Positions 46,123 to 54,780 of a stretch of 64,000 nucleotides of DNA are shown one piece after another. Source of the DNA: Bacillus sp. AFS073361 (lineage in GTDB: Bacteria; Bacillota; Bacilli; Bacillales; Cytobacillaceae); contig NZ_NUZU01000031.1 of NCBI RefSeq assembly GCF_002567005.1, positions 66,523 through 130,522 of the forward strand, given 5' to 3'. How positions within the stretch are numbered: the stretch's first letter is position 1; every line of letters begins with the position of its first letter. The notes under the pieces were generated by a model. It did not search any database, was not told where the DNA came from, and saw only the letters and a program-made list of their open reading frames with translations. Both the position numbers and the translations under genes were made by a program.

Positions 46123-46848
46123 TTAATTTTGTTTTACCGAAACGCTTTTTTTATTTTCAATCCGTTGTAAAATACCTATTGGAAGATACGTAATGAAAAA
46201 GACAATCAGGGCGGCAATCTCGAGATTTATATAATACATAATTCCATTGCCGAAAAAAGTGAGGATCGTTTTGGCTTCTGTTGGACTCGCTAAGTAGAAA
46301 AAGTTGGTGCCAAGCAGCAGATTTAAGAAAAAGATGGGGACAGCGATCAGGTTCACGGTTAAGAAACTAGAAATCATTGCTTTCATCGGTACCCTATAAT
46401 CTTCAAAAAGAATAAAGTAAAAGGCGGCTAACGGAATAACGGAATGATGAAGGAAGTATTCAATATAGCGAAAATGTGGGAAATTGTAGGTCATTTCAGG
46501 TGTAACCATTGCTAAAATGGGGGTTAATGTACCAAAAAAATACAACAAATAAAACACTTTTTTGTTCCTTTTCAAGAATAAAAACATCGCCAAAAATGAA
46601 CTAATAGAACACAGTTGTAATGGAAGATTACTCACAGCCCATTGTTGGGTAAGTATTAACCATAATTGCAAAGAAATCTCACAGGTTGGCAAAAGTATAA
46701 ACAAGGACCATTTGATGACCAGTTGGTATCGCTTCTGTTGATTTCTGAAATACACCAATGCACCACATGCAGCGAAGAATAATACTAACGTAACAATGTG
46801 GACTGTTGAAAACATCTTGAATCCCTGCATTCCTGTAGCAGAAAACAT
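46123..46848 (-). CDS. TIGR02206 integral membrane protein (YwaF-like)
   Basis: The 241-residue protein has seven predicted helices and the family sequences LPLQLCSISSFLAMFLFL, YFFGTLTPILAMVTPE and FRYIEYFLHHSVIPLAAFYF. The function of the YwaF family is unknown. The ATG at 46848 is preferred since GAGGTG lies about 10 bases before it, whereas the longer frame from 46875 begins before that site. Confidence 0.85.
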   Translation of the reverse strand: MFSATGMQGFKMFSTVHIVTLVLFFAACGALVYFRNQQKRYQLVIKWSLFILLPTCEISLQLWLILTQQWAVSNLPLQLCSISSFLAMFLFLKRNKKVFYLLYFFGTLTPILAMVTPEMTYNFPHFRYIEYFLHHSVIPLAAFYFILFEDYRVPMKAMISSFLTVNLIAVPIFFLNLLLGTNFFYLASPTEAKTILTFFGNGIMYYINLEIAALIVFFITYLPIGILQRIENKKSVSVKQN

Positions 46849-46970
46849 GATGCCATCACACCTCTCCCTGTACATTGAAATGCTGCTATTCTAAATAGTA
46901 TTCATTTACCGAAAAATCTGACACGATTTTCTTTAGTTCGAACCGATTAGATCAAGTGACTCGATACACA

Positions 46971-47012
46971 AAAAAGTTGGTACCTTTAGAACCAGGCACC
47001 AACCCTTTTTCT
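46971..47012 (-). terminator. Terminator of CBS-HEPN gene
   Basis: Arms GTTGGT / ACCAAC around an imperfect inner stem, followed on the minus strand by TTTTTTGTG; 40 bases past the stop. Confidence 0.7.
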
Positions 47013-47051
47013 CTTATTTTTTCTTACACTTTCTGTAGTAGTGATCCTTCC

Positions 47052-47858
47052 TCATATCTTTTCGCAAGCTCCTAATAAGTTCTCAGTCTGTTCAAGTACT
47101 AAGAACAGCTCATCCCAAGAATTTTGTGTCGTCAAGTTCTGGGCATGTGCTAAGTTGTTTCGTAAACCCTCTAATTGTTTAAAGTATGTTTTCCCTTTGC
47201 TCTTTGATTTAATCCCTAAAAGTTCCCGTAACGGATTCTCATTCAGGACGATGTCTCGTTTATCACAAATTTGTAGGCAATCACATAATTGAATGGCTTC
47301 GTTCCGTGACTTTCTAAGTGAAAATAATTCTTCAGCTAATTGAATTCGATGGCCACTTAAATGTTTTTTCCAGGTATTATCAGGGAAAAAATCATTAATA
47401 ATTCGATATAAGTGCATCTCTAACAAGGTAATCAGCCCAAATAATAACATTCGAATCGGTGGTTTTTGGAGATCTGCCAGCGTTACTACTTTTGTTACCC
47501 TATTCCCTTCCAGGATAAATACTCGCTCTTTCTCTTTTAAAAAAAATAAAGTATCAATTAATGGTGTGGATTCCGAGACAAGCTCGGTCGGACTAAAACT
47601 CCGGTAATACTCTTCACAGATTCCTACCGTTAATTCATTTCTAATAACATAACCGATAACCACTCCACGATCTTCCACACCCATCACATCATAGTCTTTC
47701 ATATCCATCATGTTTTTTATCATTTGAGCATCATCCGTAAGATGACACGTATCCATGGTTTCAGAAATACTGTTCACTGTTATGTTTTGCTCATACAACG
47801 ACCGAAGATTTTTATAAGAACTTACTTTATCACGTTGCTTTGTTGGCATAAATGTCAA
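47052..47858 (-). CDS. CBS-domain protein with C-terminal HEPN-like domain
   Basis: The N-terminal 135 residues read as a pair of CBS modules, which bind adenine nucleotides: VNSISETMDTCHLTDDAQMI..MMDMKDYDVMGVED and ERVFILEGNRVTKVVTLADL. The C-terminal half is all-helical and ends in R233-N-N-L-A-H238, the R-x4-6-H motif of HEPN ribonuclease-like domains. Such a combination would be a nucleotide-regulated RNA-binding or RNase protein, but activity is a prediction. A TTG start at 47858, 6 bases after GGGAGGAG, is used. A terminator separates it from the activator gene upstream. Confidence 0.7.
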   Translation of the reverse strand: MTFMPTKQRDKVSSYKNLRSLYEQNITVNSISETMDTCHLTDDAQMIKNMMDMKDYDVMGVEDRGVVIGYVIRNELTVGICEEYYRSFSPTELVSESTPLIDTLFFLKEKERVFILEGNRVTKVVTLADLQKPPIRMLLFGLITLLEMHLYRIINDFFPDNTWKKHLSGHRIQLAEELFSLRKSRNEAIQLCDCLQICDKRDIVLNENPLRELLGIKSKSKGKTYFKQLEGLRNNLAHAQNLTTQNSWDELFLVLEQTENLLGACEKI

Positions 47859-47910
47859 ATAAATCTCCTCCCATAAGTTCTTCTTGATGACCTTTCACTG
47901 TGGATTGAAG

Positions 47911-47936
47911 AAAAAATACACCATTGTTGGTGTATT
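47911..47936 (-). terminator. Terminator of the sigma54-type activator gene
   Basis: Arms AATACACCA / TGGTGTATT with a 4-base loop, followed on the minus strand by TTTTCTTC, 7 bases past the stop. Confidence 0.8.
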
Positions 47937-47942
47937 TTCCAT

Positions 47943-49637
47943 TTAATTTAATCCATATTCTTTTATTTTGTTATACAATGTCCCTCGTGAAATACCTAAA
48001 AGGTTAGCCGCCGCGCTTTTATTTCCATAGGTTTTTCTTAATGCTTCCTCAATCTCAATCACTTCAGGATTTATTCGAACATCTTCCAGATGAACAATTT
48101 CTTCTTTTGGACTGGTAGTTTGTTTCACGGTTAACTTACTTTTCATATTATCAGGCAAATGTTCATCGGTAATGACAGATTTGTCAGTAAGGAGAACCAA
48201 ACGTTCGATTGTGTTCCTAAGTTCACGGATATTACCTGGCCAGTCATAGTTCACCAACAGGTTCATGGTTTCAGAAGAGATTTCCTGCACTGGCTTTTTA
48301 TACTTAGAGCTGAATTCCAGAATATAGTTCTGGATATGGGCAACGATATCCTTTTTTCTAGTTCTTAAGGGCGGGATATCAATGGTAATAACGGATAAAT
48401 GAAAATAAAGCTGCTCGTTGAAATGTCCTTCTTTCACGAGTATTTCAATCGATTCTGACGTGGATGTGATTATTCGGGTTGGTGAGGTAATTTTCTCTAC
48501 TCCTCCGACCCGGTAAAAACAGTGATCGACCATATAATTTAGTAGTTTTCCTTGAATCTGAAGCGGCATCTTGTCAATATTTTCTATAAATAATGTACCG
48601 CCTAGAGCTTGCTCGATCCGACCGATTTGTAAGGTTTGCTGTTCCGCTGTAAAGGTTTCCTTTTGAAAACCGAAAAGTTCCATTTCCAACAAAGCAGGAG
48701 GAATGACAGAACAGTTTAGGGTAATAAATGGCCCTTCGGCCTTTGTGCCTCCATAATGAATCGCTTGTGCTAACATTTCCTTTCCAGATCCAGGTTCCCC
48801 TGTTAAGTGAATCGGAATATCCGCATGGGCAACCTTTTGCGCAATCTTCAACGCTTCCTGAAATTTAGGACTCTCACTTACCATGGTTGAAAAGGGACTG
48901 TTTTTTTGAACAAGCACGGAAGAATTGGAATCCAATTCTTCGTTTAGTCGGATAATATTCGTGATATTCTGTTCGGTCGCGACTCCGCCAATAATCTTAT
49001 TTTCGATGATGATGGGTGAAGCGTTAATGAGAACATGTGTATCCTTATCAGGTCGATGATATTGCCCTCTTACCGGCCGTCCCTCATTTAAAATTCGGTG
49101 CAGGACAATCGATTCATCACGAAAGTGCTCCCCTATTTTTTTTCCAAGGATGTACTCTTTTTTAATCTTATAGGTTTCCTCCGCTGTTGTATTCCAATAG
49201 ACCACGCGTCCCACCTGATCGACCGCTGTGACTGATTCATTAATCGTTTCTGCTAAGGTCTGAAAATAAGCAGAAATCTGGCGGTTTTCTTCTTCTAGCA
49301 TTTCCATCCGCTTTTCAGCTGAAAGAACCCCAACAATCCCCTTTTCATCTTTTACAAGAACCGGCCTCCGCCAATCAACCGGCCCATCGACTCCATTGAC
49401 ATCCGAAATGACAGATGATGGCAGCCAGTGAAGCTGTTCTAGCCAATTATTAATGGGTATCGAGTCGTCACCTAAATCCATCAGGCTTTTTTCATAATTA
49501 GCAATGATCAAGTATGTTCCACCTGACACAATAACAAAATGGTACTCGTTCAGTTTCTCTTTAATATCTAGTAATGGTATATGTTGATTAACAATTGTAA
49601 AGGAATCATCCAGTATCAATTGAACACTTTTGAACAT
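47943..49637 (-). CDS. Sigma54-activator-type regulator with degenerate GAFTGA motif
   Basis: The 564-residue protein has an N-terminal region with CBS-like features, a PAS domain (SAYFQTLAETINESVTAVD.VGRVVYWN, about 123-235), an AAA+ module and a Fis-type HTH (AANLLGISRGTLYNKIKEYGLN). Walker A is GEPGSGKE (280-287). The sigma54 contact loop that is normally GAFTGA reads ETFTAE (327-332), and Walker B reads LFIENID instead of LFLDEID. It is therefore unlikely to act as a normal sigma54 activator and may be a TyrR-like regulator with the housekeeping polymerase. It lies downstream of the put operon, so control of proline use is a reasonable guess. AAAGGA precedes the ATG. Confidence 0.85.
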   Translation of the reverse strand: MFKSVQLILDDSFTIVNQHIPLLDIKEKLNEYHFVIVSGGTYLIIANYEKSLMDLGDDSIPINNWLEQLHWLPSSVISDVNGVDGPVDWRRPVLVKDEKGIVGVLSAEKRMEMLEEENRQISAYFQTLAETINESVTAVDQVGRVVYWNTTAEETYKIKKEYILGKKIGEHFRDESIVLHRILNEGRPVRGQYHRPDKDTHVLINASPIIIENKIIGGVATEQNITNIIRLNEELDSNSSVLVQKNSPFSTMVSESPKFQEALKIAQKVAHADIPIHLTGEPGSGKEMLAQAIHYGGTKAEGPFITLNCSVIPPALLEMELFGFQKETFTAEQQTLQIGRIEQALGGTLFIENIDKMPLQIQGKLLNYMVDHCFYRVGGVEKITSPTRIITSTSESIEILVKEGHFNEQLYFHLSVITIDIPPLRTRKKDIVAHIQNYILEFSSKYKKPVQEISSETMNLLVNYDWPGNIRELRNTIERLVLLTDKSVITDEHLPDNMKSKLTVKQTTSPKEEIVHLEDVRINPEVIEIEEALRKTYGNKSAAANLLGISRGTLYNKIKEYGLN

Positions 49638-49760
49638 ACTAAAATCCTTTCATGCTTTATTATCACATTAACATTATCATAAATTGAACGCCTATTCTAG
49701 CAAACCAGACCTTTTAAGTGCCATAGATTAGGACTCTCCAGATAGGAATGAACATGAATG

Positions 49761-49804
49761 AAAAAAGCTGAACCCGAAACTGAATTCGGGTATCAGCTTT
49801 TTTT
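49761..49804 (-). terminator. Terminator of the put operon
   Basis: Arms AAAAAAGCTGA / TCAGCTTTTTT with an inner CCCGAA / TTCGGG stem, about 60 bases past the putP stop. Confidence 0.85.
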
Positions 49805-49865
49805 CACCAACATGCACTTTAACCCTATGATCAAATTTTGGCTTTTTGGTCAACGTGTTAAAAGG

Positions 49866-51329
49866 TTATGCTGAGTGTTTATATTGATCAAATTCTCTTT
49901 GTAATTGCTCACTTGGTTCGGGAGTCATTAAGCTGACGATCCAGATGGCTGCCAAACCGACAATAAATCCTGGGATAATTTCGTATAAATTGTTTTTTAA
50001 TACGGGTACACTGGCCCATATGATGACCGTTACGGCACCGCCAACCATTCCGGCAAGAGCACCCCATCTGTTCATCCGTTTCCAGTATAGGCTCATCAGA
50101 ATAACTGGACCAAACGAAGCTCCAAAGCCAGCCCAAGCGTATCCGACCAGCGATAAAATGGTTCCATATTTATCAAAGGCTATGACTACAGCAATGATCG
50201 AAACAACTAGCACAGAGAGTCTGCTGATCATCATGAGTTCTTTATCTGTTGCTGAGCGGCGGAAGAACGTCTTATACACATCCTCGGTCAGCGAACTTGC
50301 GGTCACAAGAAGCTGGGATGAGATCGTACTCATAACCGCAGCTAATAATGCAGCCAGTAAAAACCCAGTAATTAATGGATGAAATAAAATGCGGCTTAGT
50401 TCAATAAAGACGGTCTCAGGATCTGCTAGTGTGAGTCCCTGTTTAGAATAAAAGGCCAAACCGATGAAACCGGTAAACATCGCACCACCAACCGAAAAAA
50501 TCATCCAGCCCATACCAATTTGTCTTGCTTTTTTAATTTCTTTCACGGACGAAATCGCCATAAAGCGGACAATGATATGAGGCTGGCCAAAGTAACCCAA
50601 CCCCCACGCCATCAAGGAAACAATGCCTAACACGGTAGTCCCTTTAAAAATATCAAATAACTTCGGATCGATTCCCTTTATTTCCTGAAATGCGGGACCA
50701 ATGCCGCCGACTTCCATAATAGTTACAATTGGGACCAAAATAAGTGCAGTAACCATAATTAAACCTTGTACAAAATCGGTCCAGCTTACAGCCAAAAAGC
50801 CGCCAAATAAAGTATATGCAATTACGACAGCAGCGATAATCCATAGCCCTGCTTGGTAATGCAGATTAAAGGTTGATTCAAACAGAACCCCGCCTGAAAC
50901 CATTCCCGATGATACATAGAAAGTAAAAAAGACAATAATGATGAGTCCAGAGGTCAAACGAAGCAGATTTGAACCATCTGCAAAACGATTCTCCAGGAAC
51001 GCAGGAATGGTCATCGAATTGTTGGCGTTCTCTGTATAGGTTCTTAACTGCGGTGCTACATAAAGCCAGTTTATATAGGCCCCTATGGTTAAACCAATGG
51101 CGATCCATGAGGCACTCAACCCTTGAGAAAACATGGCCCCAGGAAGACCCATTAGGAGCCAGCCGCTCATATCAGACGCCCCTGCACTTAGTGCAGTAAC
51201 AGCAGGCCCCAGACCTCTTCCGCCTAACATATAATCTTCAAGATTAGACGTACGTTTGTATGCAAAATAACCAATGATCAGCATACCTGCCATATAAATA
51301 CCGATAGAAATTAGAATCTGTATATTCAA
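49866..51329 (-). CDS. putP: Sodium/proline symporter PutP
   Basis: This membrane importer takes up proline with Na+. The 487-residue protein of the SSS family has 13 predicted helices, LEDYMLGGRGLGPAVTALSAGASDMSGWLLMGLPG split over helices 1-2, and GYFGQPHIIVRFMA and SSQLLVTASSLTEDVY (Na+/proline site region). It is the last gene of putB-putC-putP. The start is TTG 51329, with GGGGGATGG about 8 bases upstream; no ATG in frame is near. An imperfect hairpin and a partial cre-like sequence lie in the 119-base gap before it. Confidence 0.93.
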   Translation of the reverse strand: MNIQILISIGIYMAGMLIIGYFAYKRTSNLEDYMLGGRGLGPAVTALSAGASDMSGWLLMGLPGAMFSQGLSASWIAIGLTIGAYINWLYVAPQLRTYTENANNSMTIPAFLENRFADGSNLLRLTSGLIIIVFFTFYVSSGMVSGGVLFESTFNLHYQAGLWIIAAVVIAYTLFGGFLAVSWTDFVQGLIMVTALILVPIVTIMEVGGIGPAFQEIKGIDPKLFDIFKGTTVLGIVSLMAWGLGYFGQPHIIVRFMAISSVKEIKKARQIGMGWMIFSVGGAMFTGFIGLAFYSKQGLTLADPETVFIELSRILFHPLITGFLLAALLAAVMSTISSQLLVTASSLTEDVYKTFFRRSATDKELMMISRLSVLVVSIIAVVIAFDKYGTILSLVGYAWAGFGASFGPVILMSLYWKRMNRWGALAGMVGGAVTVIIWASVPVLKNNLYEIIPGFIVGLAAIWIVSLMTPEPSEQLQREFDQYKHSA

Positions 51330-51359
51330 AGCCCATCCCCCATTCTGTTTTTGAATCCT

Positions 51360-51373
51360 ATGAAGCGCTTACA
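51360..51373 (-). promoter_or_regulatory. Weak cre-like site upstream of putP
   Basis: Minus-strand TGTAAGCGCTTCAT matches the first 11 positions of TGWAANCGNTNWCA and fails at the last three. Confidence 0.3.
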
Positions 51374-51404
51374 ATAAAATTTTAAACACGATTGGTTTTG
51401 GAAG

Positions 51405-51437
51405 AGTTCCCCCCTCTTGATGAGGAGGGTTCCCCGT
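51405..51437 (-). promoter_or_regulatory. Intercistronic hairpin between putC and putP
   Basis: Minus-strand CCCTCCTC pairs with GAGGGGGG (8 bp, one G-U) around loop ATCAA. No U-run follows, so it may be an RNA-processing or stabilising element rather than a terminator. Confidence 0.5.
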
Positions 51438-51448
51438 TTCTACAATTA

Positions 51449-53017
51449 TTAAAGTTTTCTAGATTTTAGTTTAGCTTGAGTAAATAATAACAGGTAATCG
51501 AATCCACCAGCTTTTGAATCAGTCCCTGACATGTTGAATCCGCCAAATGGATGGGCACCAACTAATGCACCCGTACACTTTTTATTAATGTAAAGATTTC
51601 CACAATGCATGTTTTCAAGGGCATACTGAATTCGTCCCTCATTTTGCGAGTGATAAGCACCTGTTAATCCATAATCGGTATCATTATAGATCTCAATCGC
51701 TTCCTGCCAGTCGGCTGCTTTCGTAAGGGCAAGGACAGGACCAAAGATTTCCTCCTGCATGATCCGGGCTTTTGGCTGAACATCCGCAATAACGGTTGGT
51801 TCAATGTAGAAGCCGTTCCCCTCTGCTCTAGAGCCGCCTGTAAGCAATCGGCCTTCTGTTTTACCAATTTCGATATAGCTCATAATTTTATCTACTGATT
51901 TTTGGTCGATTACTGGTCCAACTGCAAAGTTCTCTTCAGGAAGGCCCACCGTTAGATTCTTCGTTAACTCTGTTACTTTCTCAACCACTTCCTCATAAAC
52001 GGATTCGACAATAATCGCTCGAGAACCAGCGGAACATTTTTGTCCTTGGAAGCCAAAAGCGGAAGCGACAATCGCCGCTGCTGCTGCATCTAAGTCGGCT
52101 GTTTCATCAACAACAACTCCATCTTTGCCGCCCATCTCAGCAATGACACGCTTTAACCACAATTGCCCTGGCTGAACCTTAGACGCCCTTTCATAAATTC
52201 GGCAGCCTACCGCCCGTGAACCTGTAAAGGAGATAAATCGAGTGCTTGGATGCTCAACCAAATACTCACCTACATCAATTCCATCACCTGGCAAATAGTT
52301 GAGCACGCCTGAAGGAAGACCAACCTCTTCCATTAATTCCACAAATTTGGCTGCAACCACAGGAGTAGCATCCGCTGGTTTCAAAATCACCGTATTTCCT
52401 GAGACAATGGCTGCGACAGTGGTTCCTGCCATAATCGCCAATGGGAAGTTAAACGGAGAAATAACAATCCCAACACCGAGTGGAATATACGAAATTTGAT
52501 TGTCTTCTCCTTCGATGTTCACAAGCGGTTGATGAATGCTTGTCTCACTTAGGCGAAGCATTTCTCTTGCATAGAATTCCATAAAATCGATGGCTTCGGC
52601 TGTATCAGCGTCTGCTTCAGCCCAGTTCTTCCCTGATTCAAGGACAAGGTACGAAGAAAACTCATGCTTGCGCTGTCTCATTAAAGCTGCGGCTTTGAAT
52701 AGATATTCCGCACGATCTGCGGGAGCTACCTTTTTCCAAGTTTCAAAGGTTTTCAACGCTTCCTGCATCGCTTTTTCAGCTAATTCTTTATTCCCTTTGC
52801 TTACCGACCCGATGACTTCATCCACATTTCCTGGATTAGTAGAAATGGTTTGTTCCTCAGTAACTAGCTTTTCATTGCCGATTACCAGCGGGTATTTCCT
52901 GCCTAGTTCTGTTTTCACTTTCGCAAGGGCTGCATACATTAATTGCTTATTTTCCTCGAGAGAAAAATTCGTAAAAGGCTCATTTTTAAATGGTGCATGT
53001 TTTGTTACAGTTGTCAT
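51449..53017 (-). CDS. putC: L-glutamate gamma-semialdehyde (1-pyrroline-5-carboxylate) dehydrogenase
   Basis: This cytoplasmic NAD-dependent aldehyde dehydrogenase oxidises glutamate semialdehyde to glutamate, the second step of proline breakdown. The ALDH signatures are present: FNFPLAI (NAD site), FTGSRAVG, the catalytic Glu in [14 protein letters not shown] and the catalytic Cys in [12 protein letters not shown]. The 522-residue length equals that of Bacillus RocA/PutC. It lies 30 bases after the proline dehydrogenase gene, which favours the PutC assignment over RocA. Confidence 0.94.
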   Translation of the reverse strand: MTTVTKHAPFKNEPFTNFSLEENKQLMYAALAKVKTELGRKYPLVIGNEKLVTEEQTISTNPGNVDEVIGSVSKGNKELAEKAMQEALKTFETWKKVAPADRAEYLFKAAALMRQRKHEFSSYLVLESGKNWAEADADTAEAIDFMEFYAREMLRLSETSIHQPLVNIEGEDNQISYIPLGVGIVISPFNFPLAIMAGTTVAAIVSGNTVILKPADATPVVAAKFVELMEEVGLPSGVLNYLPGDGIDVGEYLVEHPSTRFISFTGSRAVGCRIYERASKVQPGQLWLKRVIAEMGGKDGVVVDETADLDAAAAAIVASAFGFQGQKCSAGSRAIIVESVYEEVVEKVTELTKNLTVGLPEENFAVGPVIDQKSVDKIMSYIEIGKTEGRLLTGGSRAEGNGFYIEPTVIADVQPKARIMQEEIFGPVLALTKAADWQEAIEIYNDTDYGLTGAYHSQNEGRIQYALENMHCGNLYINKKCTGALVGAHPFGGFNMSGTDSKAGGFDYLLLFTQAKLKSRKL

Positions 53018-53047
53018 AATTTTTCGACTCCTTTTTATGTAAAATTG

Positions 53048-53962
53048 TTATTTTAATAGATTTTTGAGAACAAACCATACATTGGCGGGTCTTTCTGCCA
53101 ACCTTCTCATAAAATAACCAAACCAGTCTACTCCGTAAGGGACATAAACTCGGACATTAAACCCTTCTTTTACAAGCTTAGCTTGAATATCCTCGCAAAT
53201 TCCATAAAGCATTTGGAACTCGAATTGGTCTTTAGCTATTCGGTATTCACTGACTAACGTTTTTGTATATTCAATCATTGCTTCATCATGTGTTGCTACC
53301 GCTGTATAGTTGCCATTTAATAGATGTTGCTTAATAATCTTTTTAAAATTCTCATCGACATCTTTCTTCTCTGGAAAAGCAACCGTTGGAGACTCTTTAT
53401 ATGCCCCTTTTACGAGACGCAAGTTTGCGTTCAGTTGATTTAAGTCGGCAATATCCTGTTCTGTTCTAAAAAGGTAGGCTTGAATAACAAGTCCGACATT
53501 GTCATATTCCTTCCGAAGCTCTTTATAAATATCCAAGGAAATTTGACAATGATCAAAATCTTCCATATCGATTCTGACAAAATTTTGATGTAGCTTTGCC
53601 CTATTAAGAATTTTACGCATATTCTTCATACATAACTCTCTGCTAATATCAAGGCCAAGCGATGTCATTTTAAGTGAAAGATTGGACTTGACCCCTGCTT
53701 CTGCAATCGCATCGAGGGTTTGAATGCACATGGCCGTTGATTCCTGCGCCTCTTCTTCTGTATAAACAAATTCCCCAAGATGGTCTAAAGTAACCATTTC
53801 CCCATCACGATTTAACCTTTTCACGGAATCGATGGCAGTTTGGATCGTTTCCCCCGCTACAAATCGCCCTGCTCCAAAGCGCAAACCGTATTTTTTTGCT
53901 AGTTTGTTAGCTGATGTATTCTTCCCAAGTGATTGAAACATATTTCTCATTAATAATTCCAT
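53048..53962 (-). CDS. putB: Proline dehydrogenase
   Basis: The FAD enzyme oxidises proline to 1-pyrroline-5-carboxylate. The 304-residue monofunctional Gram-positive type shows the barrel motifs SNLSLKMTSLGLDIS, FVRIDMEDF, LVIQAYLFRTEQD, LRLVKGAYKE and VATHDE. The C-terminal FEFQMLYGI and RVYVPYG.DWFGYFMRRLAERPANV give the conserved substrate-binding Y-x-x-R-R-x-x-E. AAGGAGG precedes the ATG. It is the first gene of the put operon, and several inverted-repeat sites lie upstream. Confidence 0.95.
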   Translation of the reverse strand: MELLMRNMFQSLGKNTSANKLAKKYGLRFGAGRFVAGETIQTAIDSVKRLNRDGEMVTLDHLGEFVYTEEEAQESTAMCIQTLDAIAEAGVKSNLSLKMTSLGLDISRELCMKNMRKILNRAKLHQNFVRIDMEDFDHCQISLDIYKELRKEYDNVGLVIQAYLFRTEQDIADLNQLNANLRLVKGAYKESPTVAFPEKKDVDENFKKIIKQHLLNGNYTAVATHDEAMIEYTKTLVSEYRIAKDQFEFQMLYGICEDIQAKLVKEGFNVRVYVPYGVDWFGYFMRRLAERPANVWFVLKNLLK

Positions 53963-53986
53963 TGCTTCAAACCTCCTTCACAGAAT

Positions 53987-54133
53987 GAACAAAAATGTTT
54001 ATCATGAAATTCCTTAACACAATCTTATAACACTTTGTACAAAAGTGTCTATATTTTTTTACAATTTAAACAAAGTTGTTAACTTATTAATCCGAATATA
54101 CGCGTTGTTTAACATTTTTTGAACAACATTGTA
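53987..54133 (-). promoter_or_regulatory. Array of four ACAAAnnTGTT-type sites upstream of putB
   Basis: Four related inverted-repeat sites start at 53989, 54039, 54070 and 54123 (core ACAAAAATGTT, ACAAAAGTGTC, ACAAAGTTGTT, ACAACATTGTA). Intervals of 50, 31 and 53 bases are close to whole helical turns. The second site sits in a 19-base palindrome ACACTTTTGTACAAAGTGT (minus strand, outer arms 7 bp). This looks like an operator array for the put regulator. Confidence 0.55.
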
Positions 54134-54206
54134 AGAAAATCAGACATAGTTTTTCTCTATTAATAACAATCTATAAAACTTACTACTAATTTACTGGAGG
54201 TTTTCT

Positions 54207-54275
54207 TTGAAAAATGCGATAGGAAAAAAGTCTAAAGGAAAATTGATGGATTTACTTTCCACTTGCATTTCTTAA
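54207..54275 (+). CDS. Possible 22-codon leader peptide
   Basis: TTG at 54207 follows a good TGGAGG by 7 bases and opens 22 codons (MKNAIGKKSKGKLMDLLSTC start) to TAA at 54273. It overlaps the beginning of the longest version of the next frame. It could be a leader peptide or the out-of-frame original start of the next gene. Confidence 0.35.
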   Translation: MKNAIGKKSKGKLMDLLSTCIS

Positions 54276-54316
54276 AAATAAAAAGTAAAGAGTTGGAAAG
54301 GACGTGTTCAGATACG

Positions 54317-54745
54317 ATGCTTTATATACGAGATATTGAGAAAATCATTGAACATACATTGCTAGTGCATAAATTAACGATTGAGTATGAAATTAGCAAT
54401 ACCCTGCCCGCCCCGATGAGTTTTAACGTTTCTACTAATATGATTAAATTTAACTATTTAAAAATTAATGGATATATAGCAAATATTAACTTTAAAATTA
54501 AAGAAACAGACGAAGATTGTGTTAAAATTATCCTATATCATCAGCTCGGTTATTATTTGGATTTTAAGAAAAACAAACATGATTTAAGGATCATTAAATA
54601 TGGCGAGGATGATGAAAAAGCACAGCTTCTAACATTAATAGAAACGAATGCTTGGGAATATGGCAGGACTTTGGTTCCTGATAGACTATTAAATTCCTAT
54701 GATAAAGTCCGTCAATTAGACAAAATGCTGATAAAAAGCTACTAA
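54317..54745 (+). CDS. Hypothetical protein with degenerate IrrE/ImmA-like metallopeptidase motif
   Basis: The 142-residue version starts at ATG 54317, with AAAGGA about 14 bases upstream; a longer version from TTG 54263 adds 18 residues. YHQLGYYLDFKKNKHD resembles the HExxH...D helix of ImmA/IrrE-like zinc peptidases, but Glu is Gln and the second His is Tyr, so catalysis is unlikely. ETNAWEYGRTLVP follows, also typical of that group. It lies 35 bases before the NERD gene, perhaps co-transcribed. Function unknown. Confidence 0.6.
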   Translation: MLYIRDIEKIIEHTLLVHKLTIEYEISNTLPAPMSFNVSTNMIKFNYLKINGYIANINFKIKETDEDCVKIILYHQLGYYLDFKKNKHDLRIIKYGEDDEKAQLLTLIETNAWEYGRTLVPDRLLNSYDKVRQLDKMLIKSY

Positions 54746-54780
54746 TAAAATATATGATCTGATAAATAAGGAGAAAATCA

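Noticed and set aside
49638-49865. Sigma54 (-24/-12) promoter near the activator gene
   Set aside because: A TGGCAC is present but no TTGC at the required spacing follows; none was seen upstream of putB either.
49945-50382. 145-codon plus-strand frame opposite putP
   Set aside because: Antisense to conserved membrane helices of putP; no start signal or family resemblance.
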